From a bacterium (GTDB lineage Bacteria > Patescibacteriota > Saccharimonadia > Saccharimonadales > UBA4665), in NCBI GenBank assembly GCA_021803105.1, contig JAJZMC010000010.1:62001-126000 (forward strand): a DNA stretch of 64,000 nt. The letters are read 5' to 3'. Positions 1 to 8,165 of this stretch are shown here, one piece after another. The notes below the pieces were generated by a model. The model worked only from the letters and a program-made list of their open reading frames with translations, did no database searches and was not told the DNA's origin. Numbering within the stretch: position 1 is the stretch's first letter; each line of letters begins with the position of its first letter. The position numbers and the translations under genes were made by a program.

Positions 1-381
1 AAAATTGGATTTGAATTTTACGTCAAGCGTTTAAAACATTTTTATGATACACAAATTATCCCAATACCAGATAATAAGGCTAACGAAAAATATTTAGATA
101 AAATTACTAATAATATTTTTCTAATAGCATTAGACGTTGAAGGAGAAATTATGTCCTCACGTCAACTAGCTAAGTACTTAAATAAAATAACCCTTCAACA
201 AAAAGAAATATATTTTATTATTGGTGGTCCTGATGGTTTACCACCTTCAATTATTAATAAAGCAAACTTTAAATGGAGTTTAAGTCGTTTAACATTTCCT
301 CATGATATGGCAACGCTAATAGTTTCAGAAAGTTTATTTAGAGCAGCTTCTATTAATCAAAACTTACCCTATCATAAATAA
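1..381 (+). CDS. rlmH: RlmH, 23S rRNA pseudouridine-1915 N3-methyltransferase (3' part)
   Basis: The reading frame is open from base 1, so the gene begins upstream of the window. The C-terminal SPOUT methyltransferase core is visible: an IIGGPDG glycine-rich SAM-binding loop, then RLTFPHDMA, then a tail ending in PYHK. All three are hallmarks of RlmH, which methylates the pseudouridine in helix 69 of 23S rRNA on the assembled ribosome. The visible part is 126 codons, most of the usual length of about 155. It converges with the minus-strand lipid genes, only 4 bases from the end of the next gene. Identification is firm; the start is outside the window. Confidence 0.93.
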   Translation, partial: KIGFEFYVKRLKHFYDTQIIPIPDNKANEKYLDKITNNIFLIALDVEGEIMSSRQLAKYLNKITLQQKEIYFIIGGPDGLPPSIINKANFKWSLSRLTFPHDMATLIVSESLFRAASINQNLPYHK

Positions 382-385
382 TAAA

Positions 386-943
386 TTAAATTGGTTTGTC
401 TTTAACACCAATAAGAAATCCAACTAATCCAGCCATTAGATGTAAAATTAACCAAGTGACTATAATCCATAAATACTGTGAAAAATTAAAACTAATAATC
501 ACCATACTTCCTAAAAGTCCACCAATTATATAATCAATCTGATCAAACGGGAATAAACTCTTACCAGGAAGAATATTAAATTGACGTTTAAAAAAACTCT
601 CAACAATATCACCGCCAAGAGCCCCAAAACCTAAAAGTATACCTAAAGCAAAAACTGGTAAGTGATTATACTGCACACCATTAGATATTGTCCTAAAAAA
701 ATCGACATGATTAAATAAAATTACTTGCAGCTGTAGTACTATAACTGCAACTACAATACCACTTAACAGTCCACGCCATGTTTTATGATCACCTAACAAA
801 GGAACAGATCGAAATCTAATATTAGCATCAATCGGTTGATTAAATCTTCTTAAATATGGTAGATGGCTCACTAAAACTGGTGTCATATTAGCTAATCCAG
901 CTGGTAGAAAAAACCAAGTAGCAAACAATATATCCTTAATCAT
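386..943 (-). CDS. CarS-like CDP-lipid synthase (CDP-archaeol synthase/CdsA superfamily)
   Basis: A 185-residue integral membrane protein with four to five hydrophobic segments. It has the cytidylyltransferase signatures GDHKTWRG near residue 51 and PFDQIDYIIGG near residue 132. The short DUF46/CarS form is known in archaea for CDP-archaeol synthesis but also occurs in bacteria, where the natural substrate is less certain. The likely role is activating a lipid phosphate with CTP at the membrane. It overlaps the PHP gene by 8 bases and is last in a three-gene operon with a CDP-alcohol phosphatidyltransferase, which would consume its product. Whether it makes CDP-diacylglycerol or CDP-archaeol cannot be told from sequence alone. 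Confidence 0.82.
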   Translation of the reverse strand: MIKDILFATWFFLPAGLANMTPVLVSHLPYLRRFNQPIDANIRFRSVPLLGDHKTWRGLLSGIVVAVIVLQLQVILFNHVDFFRTISNGVQYNHLPVFALGILLGFGALGGDIVESFFKRQFNILPGKSLFPFDQIDYIIGGLLGSMVIISFNFSQYLWIIVTWLILHLMAGLVGFLIGVKDKPI

Positions 944-1583
944 TTTTTATCCTTAAATACCGATTAATGGTTGGATAAAATCTAGCTATTATTCCTGCAA
1001 AATGGCTATTATACTGAGGTGCTATTAATAATTCTACAATATTATCCCTAGTAGGCTGTAATTTTACGTAAGTTTTTGTCTTACCAAAACCAAATTTACC
1101 GTGAGCATCACTACTAGCCGCATAGGAAAGATTATTTTCCTTTGCCCAAAATTTAATACCTCTACCATTAATTAATTTCAAACTACGACTATTGTAGCAT
1201 TCAATGATATCTACTTTATCAATAACACTTAAAATTTGTTCTTTAGTTAAACCATGTCTTAATTGATCAAAAGGATGGGGAATATAAACAATTCCTGATT
1301 GTTTTGTAATAGCATTTATAGTATCGACTAAAGATAGACCAGCTTGTATTTCGTTTTTTATATATAATCCTATAATTTCACCAGATTGAGTTAAAATTTC
1401 TTCACCAATAATGATTCTTTCTTTTAATATTTTTTTAGCCTCTTTGGCGTATCTGATAGTATTATGATCTGTAATAGCAATATAATCTAACCTACCAGTT
1501 TTAATCATTCTTCTATAATCTTCTATTTTCAAAGAACCATCACCTGATGCAACTGAATGTGTATGTAAATCAATTTTATACAT
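936..1583 (-). CDS. PHP-domain metal-dependent phosphoesterase
   Basis: A 215-residue single-domain PHP protein. The N-terminal metal motif DLHTHS is at residues 5-10, the second motif ITDHNT near residue 38, PHPFD near residue 102, and the final SDAHGKFG near residue 159. All the usual metal-binding histidines and aspartates appear present, so it should be active. Family members hydrolyse phosphomonoesters, nucleotides or related substrates. The substrate here is unknown; sitting between two CDP-lipid enzymes suggests a lipid-phosphate or nucleotide by-product. It overlaps carS and lies 4 bases after the upstream transferase gene, so translation is probably coupled. Confidence 0.82.
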   Translation of the reverse strand: MYKIDLHTHSVASGDGSLKIEDYRRMIKTGRLDYIAITDHNTIRYAKEAKKILKERIIIGEEILTQSGEIIGLYIKNEIQAGLSLVDTINAITKQSGIVYIPHPFDQLRHGLTKEQILSVIDKVDIIECYNSRSLKLINGRGIKFWAKENNLSYAASSDAHGKFGFGKTKTYVKLQPTRDNIVELLIAPQYNSHFAGIIARFYPTINRYLRIKND

Positions 1584-1587
1584 AAAA

Positions 1588-2217
1588 TCAAGTTAATTTA
1601 TTGCTAATACGGATTAACCGCGAAACAGCAGTAGTAGCCGCAAAAATAGCGATAATTATTATAGCGATATCAAGCTGATTAAGTATCAAACCAATAATTA
1701 CGACTACCATCCTAACTTCAAAACTTAACAAACCACCACCAAATAATCGATTTAATTCTTGATGACTCATAGATTTATTTTGTAAAGCTATGGCTGACTC
1801 ACCCTTAGCCTTTACATAGCTTACTGTCAATGAAAAACCTAATGCCATAACTACGAGTACCATCATGACTGGAGAAGCAGTTTGACTAATTTGATAAGCA
1901 ATACCACTAAAAATTATAACCTCTTTAAATCTATCGGTACTAGCATCAAGTAACATACCACGGACAGAATCCTTTTTTTGTAAACGCGCTAATTCACCAT
2001 CCAGCGTATCAAACAATCCGAAAACAATCAAAAAGATAGCTGCTAAAAAATTAAACCTATAAACAATCAATAAAGCAATCGGTAAATGTATAAAAAGACC
2101 AATATAGGTTACCATATTAGGTGTTAAATGGCCTTTAAAAAAACGATTCAAAAAAAATGCTAAACGACGCATTAATAATCTTACAAAACTGCGGATACTA
2201 ATTTTACCTTTATACAT
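1588..2217 (-). CDS. CDP-alcohol phosphatidyltransferase
   Basis: A 209-residue membrane protein of the CDP-alcohol phosphotransferase family. The diagnostic signature D-x2-DG-x2-AR-x8-G-x3-D-x3-D is complete (FDTLDGELAR, then GMLLDASTD), so catalysis is expected. These enzymes move a phosphatidyl group from a CDP-lipid onto an alcohol such as glycerol-3-phosphate or inositol phosphate. The acceptor cannot be read from the sequence. It is first in the operon. A TACAAT -10 lies 8 bases upstream of the ATG with no clear Shine-Dalgarno sequence other than AAAGG directly abutting the start, which suggests a very short leader. Confidence 0.88.
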   Translation of the reverse strand: MYKGKISIRSFVRLLMRRLAFFLNRFFKGHLTPNMVTYIGLFIHLPIALLIVYRFNFLAAIFLIVFGLFDTLDGELARLQKKDSVRGMLLDASTDRFKEVIIFSGIAYQISQTASPVMMVLVVMALGFSLTVSYVKAKGESAIALQNKSMSHQELNRLFGGGLLSFEVRMVVVIIGLILNQLDIAIIIIAIFAATTAVSRLIRISNKLT

Positions 2218-2387
2218 CCTTTATTATTGTAACATTCTTAGGTCATTATTAAATTGAAGTTCTGTAAATTTCTAAAAAATAAATAACTATTCATGATCAT
2301 CGCTAGTATTAATGAAAAATGTAAAATAATCAACATATTATTTAGATAAGATCATTCAACTGATAATACTTATGCTATAAAATATAC

Positions 2388-2416
2388 TTGCAATATAAAA
2401 AACATTATGTGATACT
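2388..2416 (+). promoter_or_regulatory. Promoter of the type IV secretion-like operon
   Basis: TTGCAA at 2388-2393 is followed after 17 bases by GATACT at 2411-2416, preceded by TG as in an extended -10. Transcription would start near 2424, giving a leader of about 20 bases that contains CGGAG (2429-2433) ahead of the pilin ATG at 2444. Confidence 0.5.
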
Positions 2417-2443
2417 TTTGCTCATAAACGGAGTCATTATACG

Positions 2444-2785
2444 ATGAAGGGTATACAGAGACTAAATTTTTTTATCTTAATATCAGCTATAATTATTCCC
2501 ATTCTATTAACAAAACCAGCCCTAGCAGTTACAACTGACGTTTCATCAATTAATAATTTTCTAAAAAGTATTATACAAGCTATAGCTGGATTAGCCGGTC
2601 TAGTAGCGACCGGCTTTTTTGTTATTGGAGGATTTATTTATATCACTAGTACTGGTAACCCAGCAAAACTAGAAAAAGCAAAACGAACTTTATTATTTTC
2701 CAGTTTAGGTCTAGCTATAACAATAGCAGCTTTTGTTTTATCTAATATAATCACTCAACTAGCTACGAAAGCTTTTGGAAATTAA
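2444..2785 (+). CDS. TrbC/VirB2-like pilin subunit
   Basis: A 113-residue protein with an N-terminal signal sequence ending after KPALA, followed by two hydrophobic helices separated by a short basic loop (NPAKLEKAKR). This is the VirB2/TrbC pilin layout. VirB2-type subunits form the pilus or channel of type IV secretion systems. It opens a tightly packed operon with PrgI-, TraC- and VirB4-like genes. A hairpin immediately downstream (2800-2831) may let this structural subunit be made in excess over the later genes. Sequence similarity of such small pilins is weak, so the call rests mainly on topology and context. Confidence 0.78.
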   Translation: MKGIQRLNFFILISAIIIPILLTKPALAVTTDVSSINNFLKSIIQAIAGLAGLVATGFFVIGGFIYITSTGNPAKLEKAKRTLLFSSLGLAITIAAFVLSNIITQLATKAFGN

Positions 2786-2788
2786 AAA

Positions 2789-4015
2789 ATGATAATGATC
2801 ACTACCACCTCAACAATCCGGGTGGTAAGTGTTCTTGTATTATCTAAAAATATTTCTACATTTATTAATCCAACTCTAAACATATTAATCGGTATTAGTG
2901 GTATTGTTACGGCATTTTTTCTTGTACAAGCTGGAATAGCTTACATGACAAGTTCTGGCCAACCAGACAAACTACTACATGCTAAAAAAATAATACGAAA
3001 CTCAATAGTTGGGTTAGTTCTTATTATTGGTGCTGGTGTAATTAATAATATTTTATTAAATGCCTATACCTTGCCAACTACTAATGGATTATCTCGTTTA
3101 CCAATACTTAACCACATAAATCCTCAACCAATATCTAGTGGCATAGTTGGATTAGTAATTAGCACAATAGTTGGGTTATTTAGAGATATTATTATGTCAA
3201 TAGCTCAACCTTTTATAAATAGTTTATCTTTTTTTACTCATGGAACACCCTTAATGGCGTCCAATCCAGCTATTTTTCATATCTGGATAATAACTTCTGC
3301 TATTGCTAACGCCTTATTTTTGTTAGCTATAGCTCTATTAGGCTTTCATATCATTAGTAGTACTTCATTAGGTCTAAGTGAAATTGATGTCAGACAATTA
3401 TTACCACAAATTATTATTATCTTTCTTTTAATAAATAGCTCGATCTTTATTATCGATACAATTATCGCTTTATCAAATGCTATGATCAATGTCTTATATA
3501 ATAATTTTCCAACAATTACTGTCTGGAACGTATTAAATCAAGTGACCAAACAATCTAACAGTCTCGGATTAGTATCTCTTCTAATAATGTTAGTCTTTAT
3601 TATTTTAAGTGTAATATTATTAATTTATTATGTCACAAGGTTAGTAGTACTATATCTGGGAGCAATATTATCACCACTAATAATGATGCTACTACTACTT
3701 CCAAGCTTCAAAGATTTTGTATCAATTTCAATTAGAACATACCTAACAACAGTTTTCGTATTATTCATTCACGTTATTATACTTTTACTGGCTTCTATAT
3801 TATTTAGCAGTATGCTAAGTAATACTCCATTAAAAAATCAAAATCCTACTATGCTTGTTATTGTCGGTATCGCAACTTTAATTAGTCTGCTAAAAACCCA
3901 AAGAATTTTAATGGAATTAAATTACGTAAGTATTGGACCAAAAGCTTTAAGAAAAATATCCGAACATTTTATTTCAGGCATAAGTCATATTAATCAAACT
4001 TTAAAAGAAGATTAA
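2789..4015 (+). CDS. VirB2-like domain fused to a VirB6/TrbL-like polytopic membrane protein
   Basis: A 408-residue protein. Residues of roughly 25-100 repeat the VirB2-like two-helix layout, with the basic loop QPDKLLHAKK closely echoing the preceding pilin (NPAKLEKAKR). The rest is a series of about six long hydrophobic helices like VirB6/TrbL inner-membrane channel proteins. This looks like a pilin-type module fused to a channel protein. The first 11 codons cover a hairpin, so initiation at the GTG at 2822 is a reasonable alternative to the ATG at 2789. It is 3 bases after the pilin stop and 4 bases before the PrgI-like gene. Confidence 0.7.
   Translation: MIMITTTSTIRVVSVLVLSKNISTFINPTLNILIGISGIVTAFFLVQAGIAYMTSSGQPDKLLHAKKIIRNSIVGLVLIIGAGVINNILLNAYTLPTTNGLSRLPILNHINPQPISSGIVGLVISTIVGLFRDIIMSIAQPFINSLSFFTHGTPLMASNPAIFHIWIITSAIANALFLLAIALLGFHIISSTSLGLSEIDVRQLLPQIIIIFLLINSSIFIIDTIIALSNAMINVLYNNFPTITVWNVLNQVTKQSNSLGLVSLLIMLVFIILSVILLIYYVTRLVVLYLGAILSPLIMMLLLLPSFKDFVSISIRTYLTTVFVLFIHVIILLLASILFSSMLSNTPLKNQNPTMLVIVGIATLISLLKTQRILMELNYVSIGPKALRKISEHFISGISHINQTLKED
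2800..2831 (+). other. Hairpin at the 5' end of the second secretion gene
   Basis: ACCACC (2804-2809) pairs with GGTGGT (2821-2826), and the stem extends by CACT/AGTG across a one-base bulge; the loop is 11 nt. It lies directly after the pilin gene. It could act as a processing or attenuation point protecting the pilin message, or mask the annotated start of the next gene. No U-tract follows, so it is not a standard terminator. Confidence 0.5.
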
Positions 4016-4019
4016 CTAT

Positions 4020-4514
4020 ATGAAATCAACTATCATACCAGCACAAATAACAACAGTCGAAGACAAAATAACTAACAATCTAAGTTTAACTCAATTAATT
4101 ATTTTAATTTTTCCAGTTTTTATATCATTTATCTTATATATCCTTATCCCGCCTTTTTTCAAATTATCAATAATAAAAATAATTATGTCATCAATAATTT
4201 TTATATTAATTGGTTCATTAGCTATAAGAATAAATAATAAGTTATTAATCACTTGGCTAGTTTTATTACTAAGATACTACCACCGTGAAAGTTTTTATGT
4301 TTTTAATAAAAATCAGCTAATATATCGAGACAAAAATTCTAATATTACACCAGTTAAATTACAAAATCCACCTAAAAATATTAGGAATAAACACCGCAAA
4401 ATTTACCCTCAAAAAAAATTATTATTAGATAATTTAATTAATAATCCTATGATCTATCTGAGTTTTAAAAATACTAAAAAAAGAGGTTGGTATGTTAATA
4501 TTTACAAAAAATAA
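4020..4514 (+). CDS. PrgI family (VirB3-like) membrane protein
   Basis: A 164-residue protein. A short N-terminal cytoplasmic stretch (IPAQITTVEDKI) is followed by two closely spaced transmembrane helices (about residues 24-66) and a basic C-terminal tail. This is the layout of PrgI, the Gram-positive VirB3 counterpart that sits next to the VirB4 ATPase in conjugation systems. It overlaps the following gene by 23 bases, which implies translational coupling. The family call rests on the N-terminal pattern and the neighbours; the tail is lysine-rich and not recognised. Confidence 0.72.
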   Translation: MKSTIIPAQITTVEDKITNNLSLTQLIILIFPVFISFILYILIPPFFKLSIIKIIMSSIIFILIGSLAIRINNKLLITWLVLLLRYYHRESFYVFNKNQLIYRDKNSNITPVKLQNPPKNIRNKHRKIYPQKKLLLDNLINNPMIYLSFKNTKKRGWYVNIYKK

Positions 4515-5103
4515 TCAGAAAATTTCTTCTAGGCAACAAATTAATATTCAAGCTATAGAAGATGATATTTTAAAACTGCCAAATAATAAATTCCGGGCTA
4601 TATTATCTTTATCTGCCATTAATTTTGAATTAAAAAGCGACAACGAACAAGATATTGTGACGGACATATATCAAATCTTTTTAAATTCCTTACCATGCCC
4701 AATTCAGATATACGTTCAGATAAGAGAAATAGACCTAGATAGATATTTATCAAAATTTAATACTTTATTAGACAATGAAAATAACTTAATCTATCAATCA
4801 CAAATTAAAAACTATATCAAATTTGTTACTAATCTTATTAAAACAAATAAAATATTATCTCGTTATTTTTATATTATTGTGCCTCATGACAGTGATATCG
4901 GCAACGAAAATATCATAAAAGAACAATTAGAATTAAACTGTGAAATAATTAATAAAAGCCTCTCAAAACTCGGTATACAAAGTAAAAGACTTAATACAAT
5001 TGAAATTCTGGATTTATTTTATAACTTCTACAATCCTAATCTAGCCAAAAATCAACCCTTATTATCTCAATCTATTAATTTATTTCAGGATAATTATTTA
5101 TGA
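4492..5103 (+). CDS. TraC-like protein of the secretion locus
   Basis: A 203-residue soluble protein without transmembrane segments. In related loci of candidate-phyla bacteria a small TraC-like protein sits between PrgI and VirB4, and the residue pattern here (central YIKFVTNLI, RYFYIIVPHD) fits that type. It is not simply the missing N-terminus of VirB4, because the next gene has its own N-terminal domain. It overlaps the PrgI-like gene upstream by 23 bases and shares an ATGA stop/start with VirB4 downstream. The function is presumably assembly of the ATPase complex, by position only. Confidence 0.55.
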   Translation: MLIFTKNNQKISSRQQINIQAIEDDILKLPNNKFRAILSLSAINFELKSDNEQDIVTDIYQIFLNSLPCPIQIYVQIREIDLDRYLSKFNTLLDNENNLIYQSQIKNYIKFVTNLIKTNKILSRYFYIIVPHDSDIGNENIIKEQLELNCEIINKSLSKLGIQSKRLNTIEILDLFYNFYNPNLAKNQPLLSQSINLFQDNYL

Positions 5104-6806
5104 TAGATTTATTCAATAAGACTAAAAACGAAACCTTAGAACTATCACTGGCTGAACAAGATCATCTTGATCTTATTAGTTACAGTGGATTAGAAGAAAA
5201 ATCTAGTTATCTCATTATTGACGATGCTTTTATCCGTACTTTATTAATATCTGGATACCCATATATAGCGAGTTCTGGTTGGTTAAATAACTTAATTAAC
5301 TTTAATCATAACCTCGATATTAGTTATCAAATTAGTAAAGTTAACGGGGAAGTAGCCTTACCTAAATTACAACGTAAAATAACTGAATTAGAATCAACTA
5401 AAAGATCTATGTTAAAAACAGGGCGAATTATTGGTCCAGAAATTAGTGATCCACTCAATTCAGCTATTTCACTTCGGGATAAAATTATACGAGGTCAAGA
5501 AAAATTATTCCAACTTTCCATATATATAACAATCAGAGCAAAAACTCTATCCGAATTAGAACAACATACAAAATTAATCGAAACATTACTATCGACAAAA
5601 ATGTTTTATTCAAAAATTGCTCGCTATCAACAGCTAGAGGCACTAGATTCTGTATTACCAAAAGCTGAAGATATTTTAGAACAAAAAAGAAACCTAGACA
5701 GTAGCTCTATTGCTTTAACTTTTCCATTTATTAGCAGTGAACTAGTTCAAGAAAGCGGCATCTTATATGGTATTAATAGATCAAACAATTCTCTTGTTAT
5801 TTTAGATAGATTTAATTTAAACAATGCTAACTCAATAATTTTTGCACAATCTGGTTCTGGTAAAAGTTACACCTGTAAGGTAGAAATTATGCGTCAACTT
5901 ATGCAAGGAGTAAATGTAATAGTTATTGATCCGGAACGGGAATATAAAAAACTATCAGAGTCTGTAAATGGAACCTATATAAAACTTTCTACAAAATCAA
6001 AACAAAAAATAAATCCATTTGATCTAAATTTAACAAACCATTTAGCTTCTGAATTAACAGAACATATTCAAAATCTGACAGAAATTATATCTCTTATGAT
6101 TGAAGGTCTTGATGTTATGGAGAAGGCAATACTTGATAAAGCGATTATTAAAATTTATCAAAAAAATAAAACAAAACCACCAAAGTTAGAAAATTTATAT
6201 CAAGAACTACTCCAACAAAAAGAGAAGGTTATCTCAAAAAAACTAGAGAAATATATCACTGGAAGTCTAAAAGAAGTTTTTAATCACCAAACTAATATTG
6301 ATTTAAATAATCGATTAATTATTTTTGATATAAAAGATTTACCAGAAAGTTTAAGACAAATTATGATTTTGATTATATCCAATTTTGTTAATTATAAAGT
6401 CAAAAACCAACCAGAAAAAAGATTACTAATAATTGACGAAGGGTGGTTACTAATGCAACAAGAAGAAAGTGCACGTTTTATTGCTGGCTTAGTCAGAAGA
6501 GCTAGAAAATATTATCTAGGAGTCACTATTATATCTCAACAAGCAAATGACTTTTTAAATAACGAATACGGACGAGCAATAGCTGCCCAAAGTAGTCTAA
6601 GAATATTAATGCAACAAGATAGTACAACAATAAAAAATGTAGTAAGTGAATTTAATTTAAGTGAGTATGAAGAAAATTTCCTATTAACTTGTGAAAAAGG
6701 TGAAGCCCTAATAATAGCCGATCAAAACCATGTAGCAGTAAAAGTAATTGCCAGTGATAAAGAACACCCTTTAATAACAACTAACCCAAGAGAAGTGTAC
6801 CAATAA
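5100..6806 (+). CDS. virB4: VirB4-like type IV secretion ATPase
   Basis: A 568-residue AAA+/RecA-fold ATPase. The N-terminal CagE/TrbE/VirB4 domain spans about residues 10-240. The Walker A motif AQSGSGKS is at 249-256, and a Walker B RLLIIDEG motif near residue 440 is followed by the VRRARKYYLG arginine region and ISQQ. VirB4 energises pilus assembly and substrate transfer at the inner membrane. All catalytic elements are intact. It starts within an ATGA overlap with the TraC-like gene, and its stop overlaps the next start by one base. No VirD4 coupling protein, relaxase or VirB11 is nearby, so this is a secretion or pilus device rather than a complete conjugation system. Confidence 0.92.
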   Translation: MIDLFNKTKNETLELSLAEQDHLDLISYSGLEEKSSYLIIDDAFIRTLLISGYPYIASSGWLNNLINFNHNLDISYQISKVNGEVALPKLQRKITELESTKRSMLKTGRIIGPEISDPLNSAISLRDKIIRGQEKLFQLSIYITIRAKTLSELEQHTKLIETLLSTKMFYSKIARYQQLEALDSVLPKAEDILEQKRNLDSSSIALTFPFISSELVQESGILYGINRSNNSLVILDRFNLNNANSIIFAQSGSGKSYTCKVEIMRQLMQGVNVIVIDPEREYKKLSESVNGTYIKLSTKSKQKINPFDLNLTNHLASELTEHIQNLTEIISLMIEGLDVMEKAILDKAIIKIYQKNKTKPPKLENLYQELLQQKEKVISKKLEKYITGSLKEVFNHQTNIDLNNRLIIFDIKDLPESLRQIMILIISNFVNYKVKNQPEKRLLIIDEGWLLMQQEESARFIAGLVRRARKYYLGVTIISQQANDFLNNEYGRAIAAQSSLRILMQQDSTTIKNVVSEFNLSEYEENFLLTCEKGEALIIADQNHVAVKVIASDKEHPLITTNPREVYQ

Positions 6807-7345
6807 TGAGTAAGATATTTTTATTTACCCCTAAGTCTTATCTAAAATATGAAATTATTATTATTAGCATTATTATATGTTTTTTAGTTACTATACCAAT
6901 AATAACTATCATAGCTTTAGCAGACGGAAATCCAATTAATTTAACTGGTGTTTTATACAGTGGACCAGGAGATCCAACTGATTATTATGCCTACGGTAAT
7001 TGTACATATTGGGTCGCTTTGTTAAGAAAACAAGTCAATGAACCAATCCCTAATACCTGGGGTAATGCTAATACTTGGGCAATAAGAGCAAAACAAGATG
7101 GTTATATTATAAATCATACACCTACTTTATATTCCATTATGCAAACTTCAATTGCTCCGTTAGGCCACGTAGCGTTCGTCACAAATGTTAATCTTATTGC
7201 TAAAACCTGGACTATATCAGAAATGAACGTAATAGGCTGGGACATGGTTGATAGTAAAACAATGCCAATCAATCAAGCAAAAAACTACGATTTTATTCAT
7301 AATCCAACCAATAAATACACTTCAAAAATTAATACTATACTTTAA
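6806..7345 (+). CDS. Membrane-anchored CHAP-domain peptidoglycan hydrolase
   Basis: A 179-residue protein with one N-terminal transmembrane helix (about residues 15-38) and an extracytoplasmic CHAP domain. The catalytic cysteine is in YGNCTYWV (C66) and the histidine in GHVAFV (H121), both in the usual context. CHAP enzymes are amidases or endopeptidases that cut peptidoglycan peptides. As the last gene of the secretion operon it is the likely VirB1-type hydrolase that opens the wall for the apparatus. In a host-attached bacterium it could also act on the host wall, which is speculation. Confidence 0.85.
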   Translation: MSKIFLFTPKSYLKYEIIIISIIICFLVTIPIITIIALADGNPINLTGVLYSGPGDPTDYYAYGNCTYWVALLRKQVNEPIPNTWGNANTWAIRAKQDGYIINHTPTLYSIMQTSIAPLGHVAFVTNVNLIAKTWTISEMNVIGWDMVDSKTMPINQAKNYDFIHNPTNKYTSKINTIL

Positions 7346-7502
7346 ATCAAAATATTATTATATTAATTTTATTTAAAATGAAAAAAATTCATAACTTAAC
7401 TTTAAGTCATTTAATCCATTAAGATTTAATGCTTAAAACTCACCACAAAATAATTCCAATCATTATAACCCTGAAAACAATGGCTTCAATGTAAACAATT
7501 TA

Positions 7503-7832
7503 CTATTCTGAAAATATAGATTGAAGAATGCTAAACAACCTATCTTTATCGGTAGATTTCAAATTACCGATATATGCCTTTAGTCTACTTTTATCAATCA
7601 TCCTAATTTGATCGCAAGCGACGCTTGATTTTTGATCCAAGATATTTATTGTTAGTCTAAATGGCCAAGCTTGAATAGTTGAAGTTAAAGGCACGATAAT
7701 AACTGTTTTAAGATATTCATTCATCTCATCCGGAGAAACTACAATACAAGGACGAATTTTACGTATTTCTGAGTCCTTTACTGGTTCAGGATCAAACCAA
7801 TATACTGAAAATTGTTTAGGAAAGCTCGGCAT
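7503..7832 (-). CDS. mazF: MazF/PemK-type toxin (mRNA interferase)
   Basis: About 109 residues when started at the ATG at 7832 (MPSFPKQF), which overlaps the antitoxin end by 17 bases. An upstream in-frame start at 7892 would lie deep inside the antitoxin gene and is less likely. PemK/MazF signatures are present: IRPCIVVSPDE, the VIIVPLTS strand, and CDQIRMIDKSRL. The fold cleaves single-stranded RNA at short motifs in a ribosome-independent way. It pairs with the AbrB-type antitoxin encoded just upstream in the same operon. Confidence 0.88.
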   Translation of the reverse strand: MPSFPKQFSVYWFDPEPVKDSEIRKIRPCIVVSPDEMNEYLKTVIIVPLTSTIQAWPFRLTINILDQKSSVACDQIRMIDKSRLKAYIGNLKSTDKDRLFSILQSIFSE

Positions 7833-8130
7833 TATTTTTTTTCCACTCTTCAAAAGTTGGACCACCCCATGATAAATTTTTAAGTCCATCAAAATTTGAT
7901 ATTTTCATATCTTTAAATTCTTGATTCGGATCACCATTCAAATCAACTAAAGTTTTAATCTGATCACCCCAACCATCTCGTACATTAGTTAATTTACTAA
8001 TTATAATTTTACCTTGTCTAGCCTCTAATTTAACTCTACTGCTTAAACCACTCATCTTTAGAAGATTTTTAGGTAAGCGAACGGCAACACTATTACCGGA
8101 AGTTGTAAGAGTTGTATTAATTGAATTCAT
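7816..8130 (-). CDS. mazE: MazE-type antitoxin (SpoVT/AbrB DNA-binding domain)
   Basis: A 104-residue protein. The N-terminal 45 residues form a SpoVT/AbrB swapped-hairpin domain (TTSGNSVAVRLPKNLL, then KLEARQGKIII). The C-terminal segment ends in FEEWKKNNAELS and would wrap around MazF. The start codon is fixed by the promoter: TTGACA, 17 bases, TACAAT, then 6 bases to the ATG, so the message is predicted to be leaderless. A short palindrome over the -10 is the probable autoregulatory operator. Confidence 0.9.
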   Translation of the reverse strand: MNSINTTLTTSGNSVAVRLPKNLLKMSGLSSRVKLEARQGKIIISKLTNVRDGWGDQIKTLVDLNGDPNQEFKDMKISNFDGLKNLSWGGPTFEEWKKNNAELS

Positions 8131-8165
8131 ACGTACATTGTACGCACTATAATAATATTTGTCAA
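8131..8165 (-). promoter_or_regulatory. mazEF promoter with overlapping palindromic operator
   Basis: On the minus strand TTGACA (8160-8165) and TACAAT (8137-8142) are separated by 17 bases, and the -10 ends 6 bases before the mazE ATG. The palindrome CGTAC-AAT-GTACG overlaps the -10, as expected for MazE autorepression. The predicted transcript starts at or next to the A of the ATG. Confidence 0.78.
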
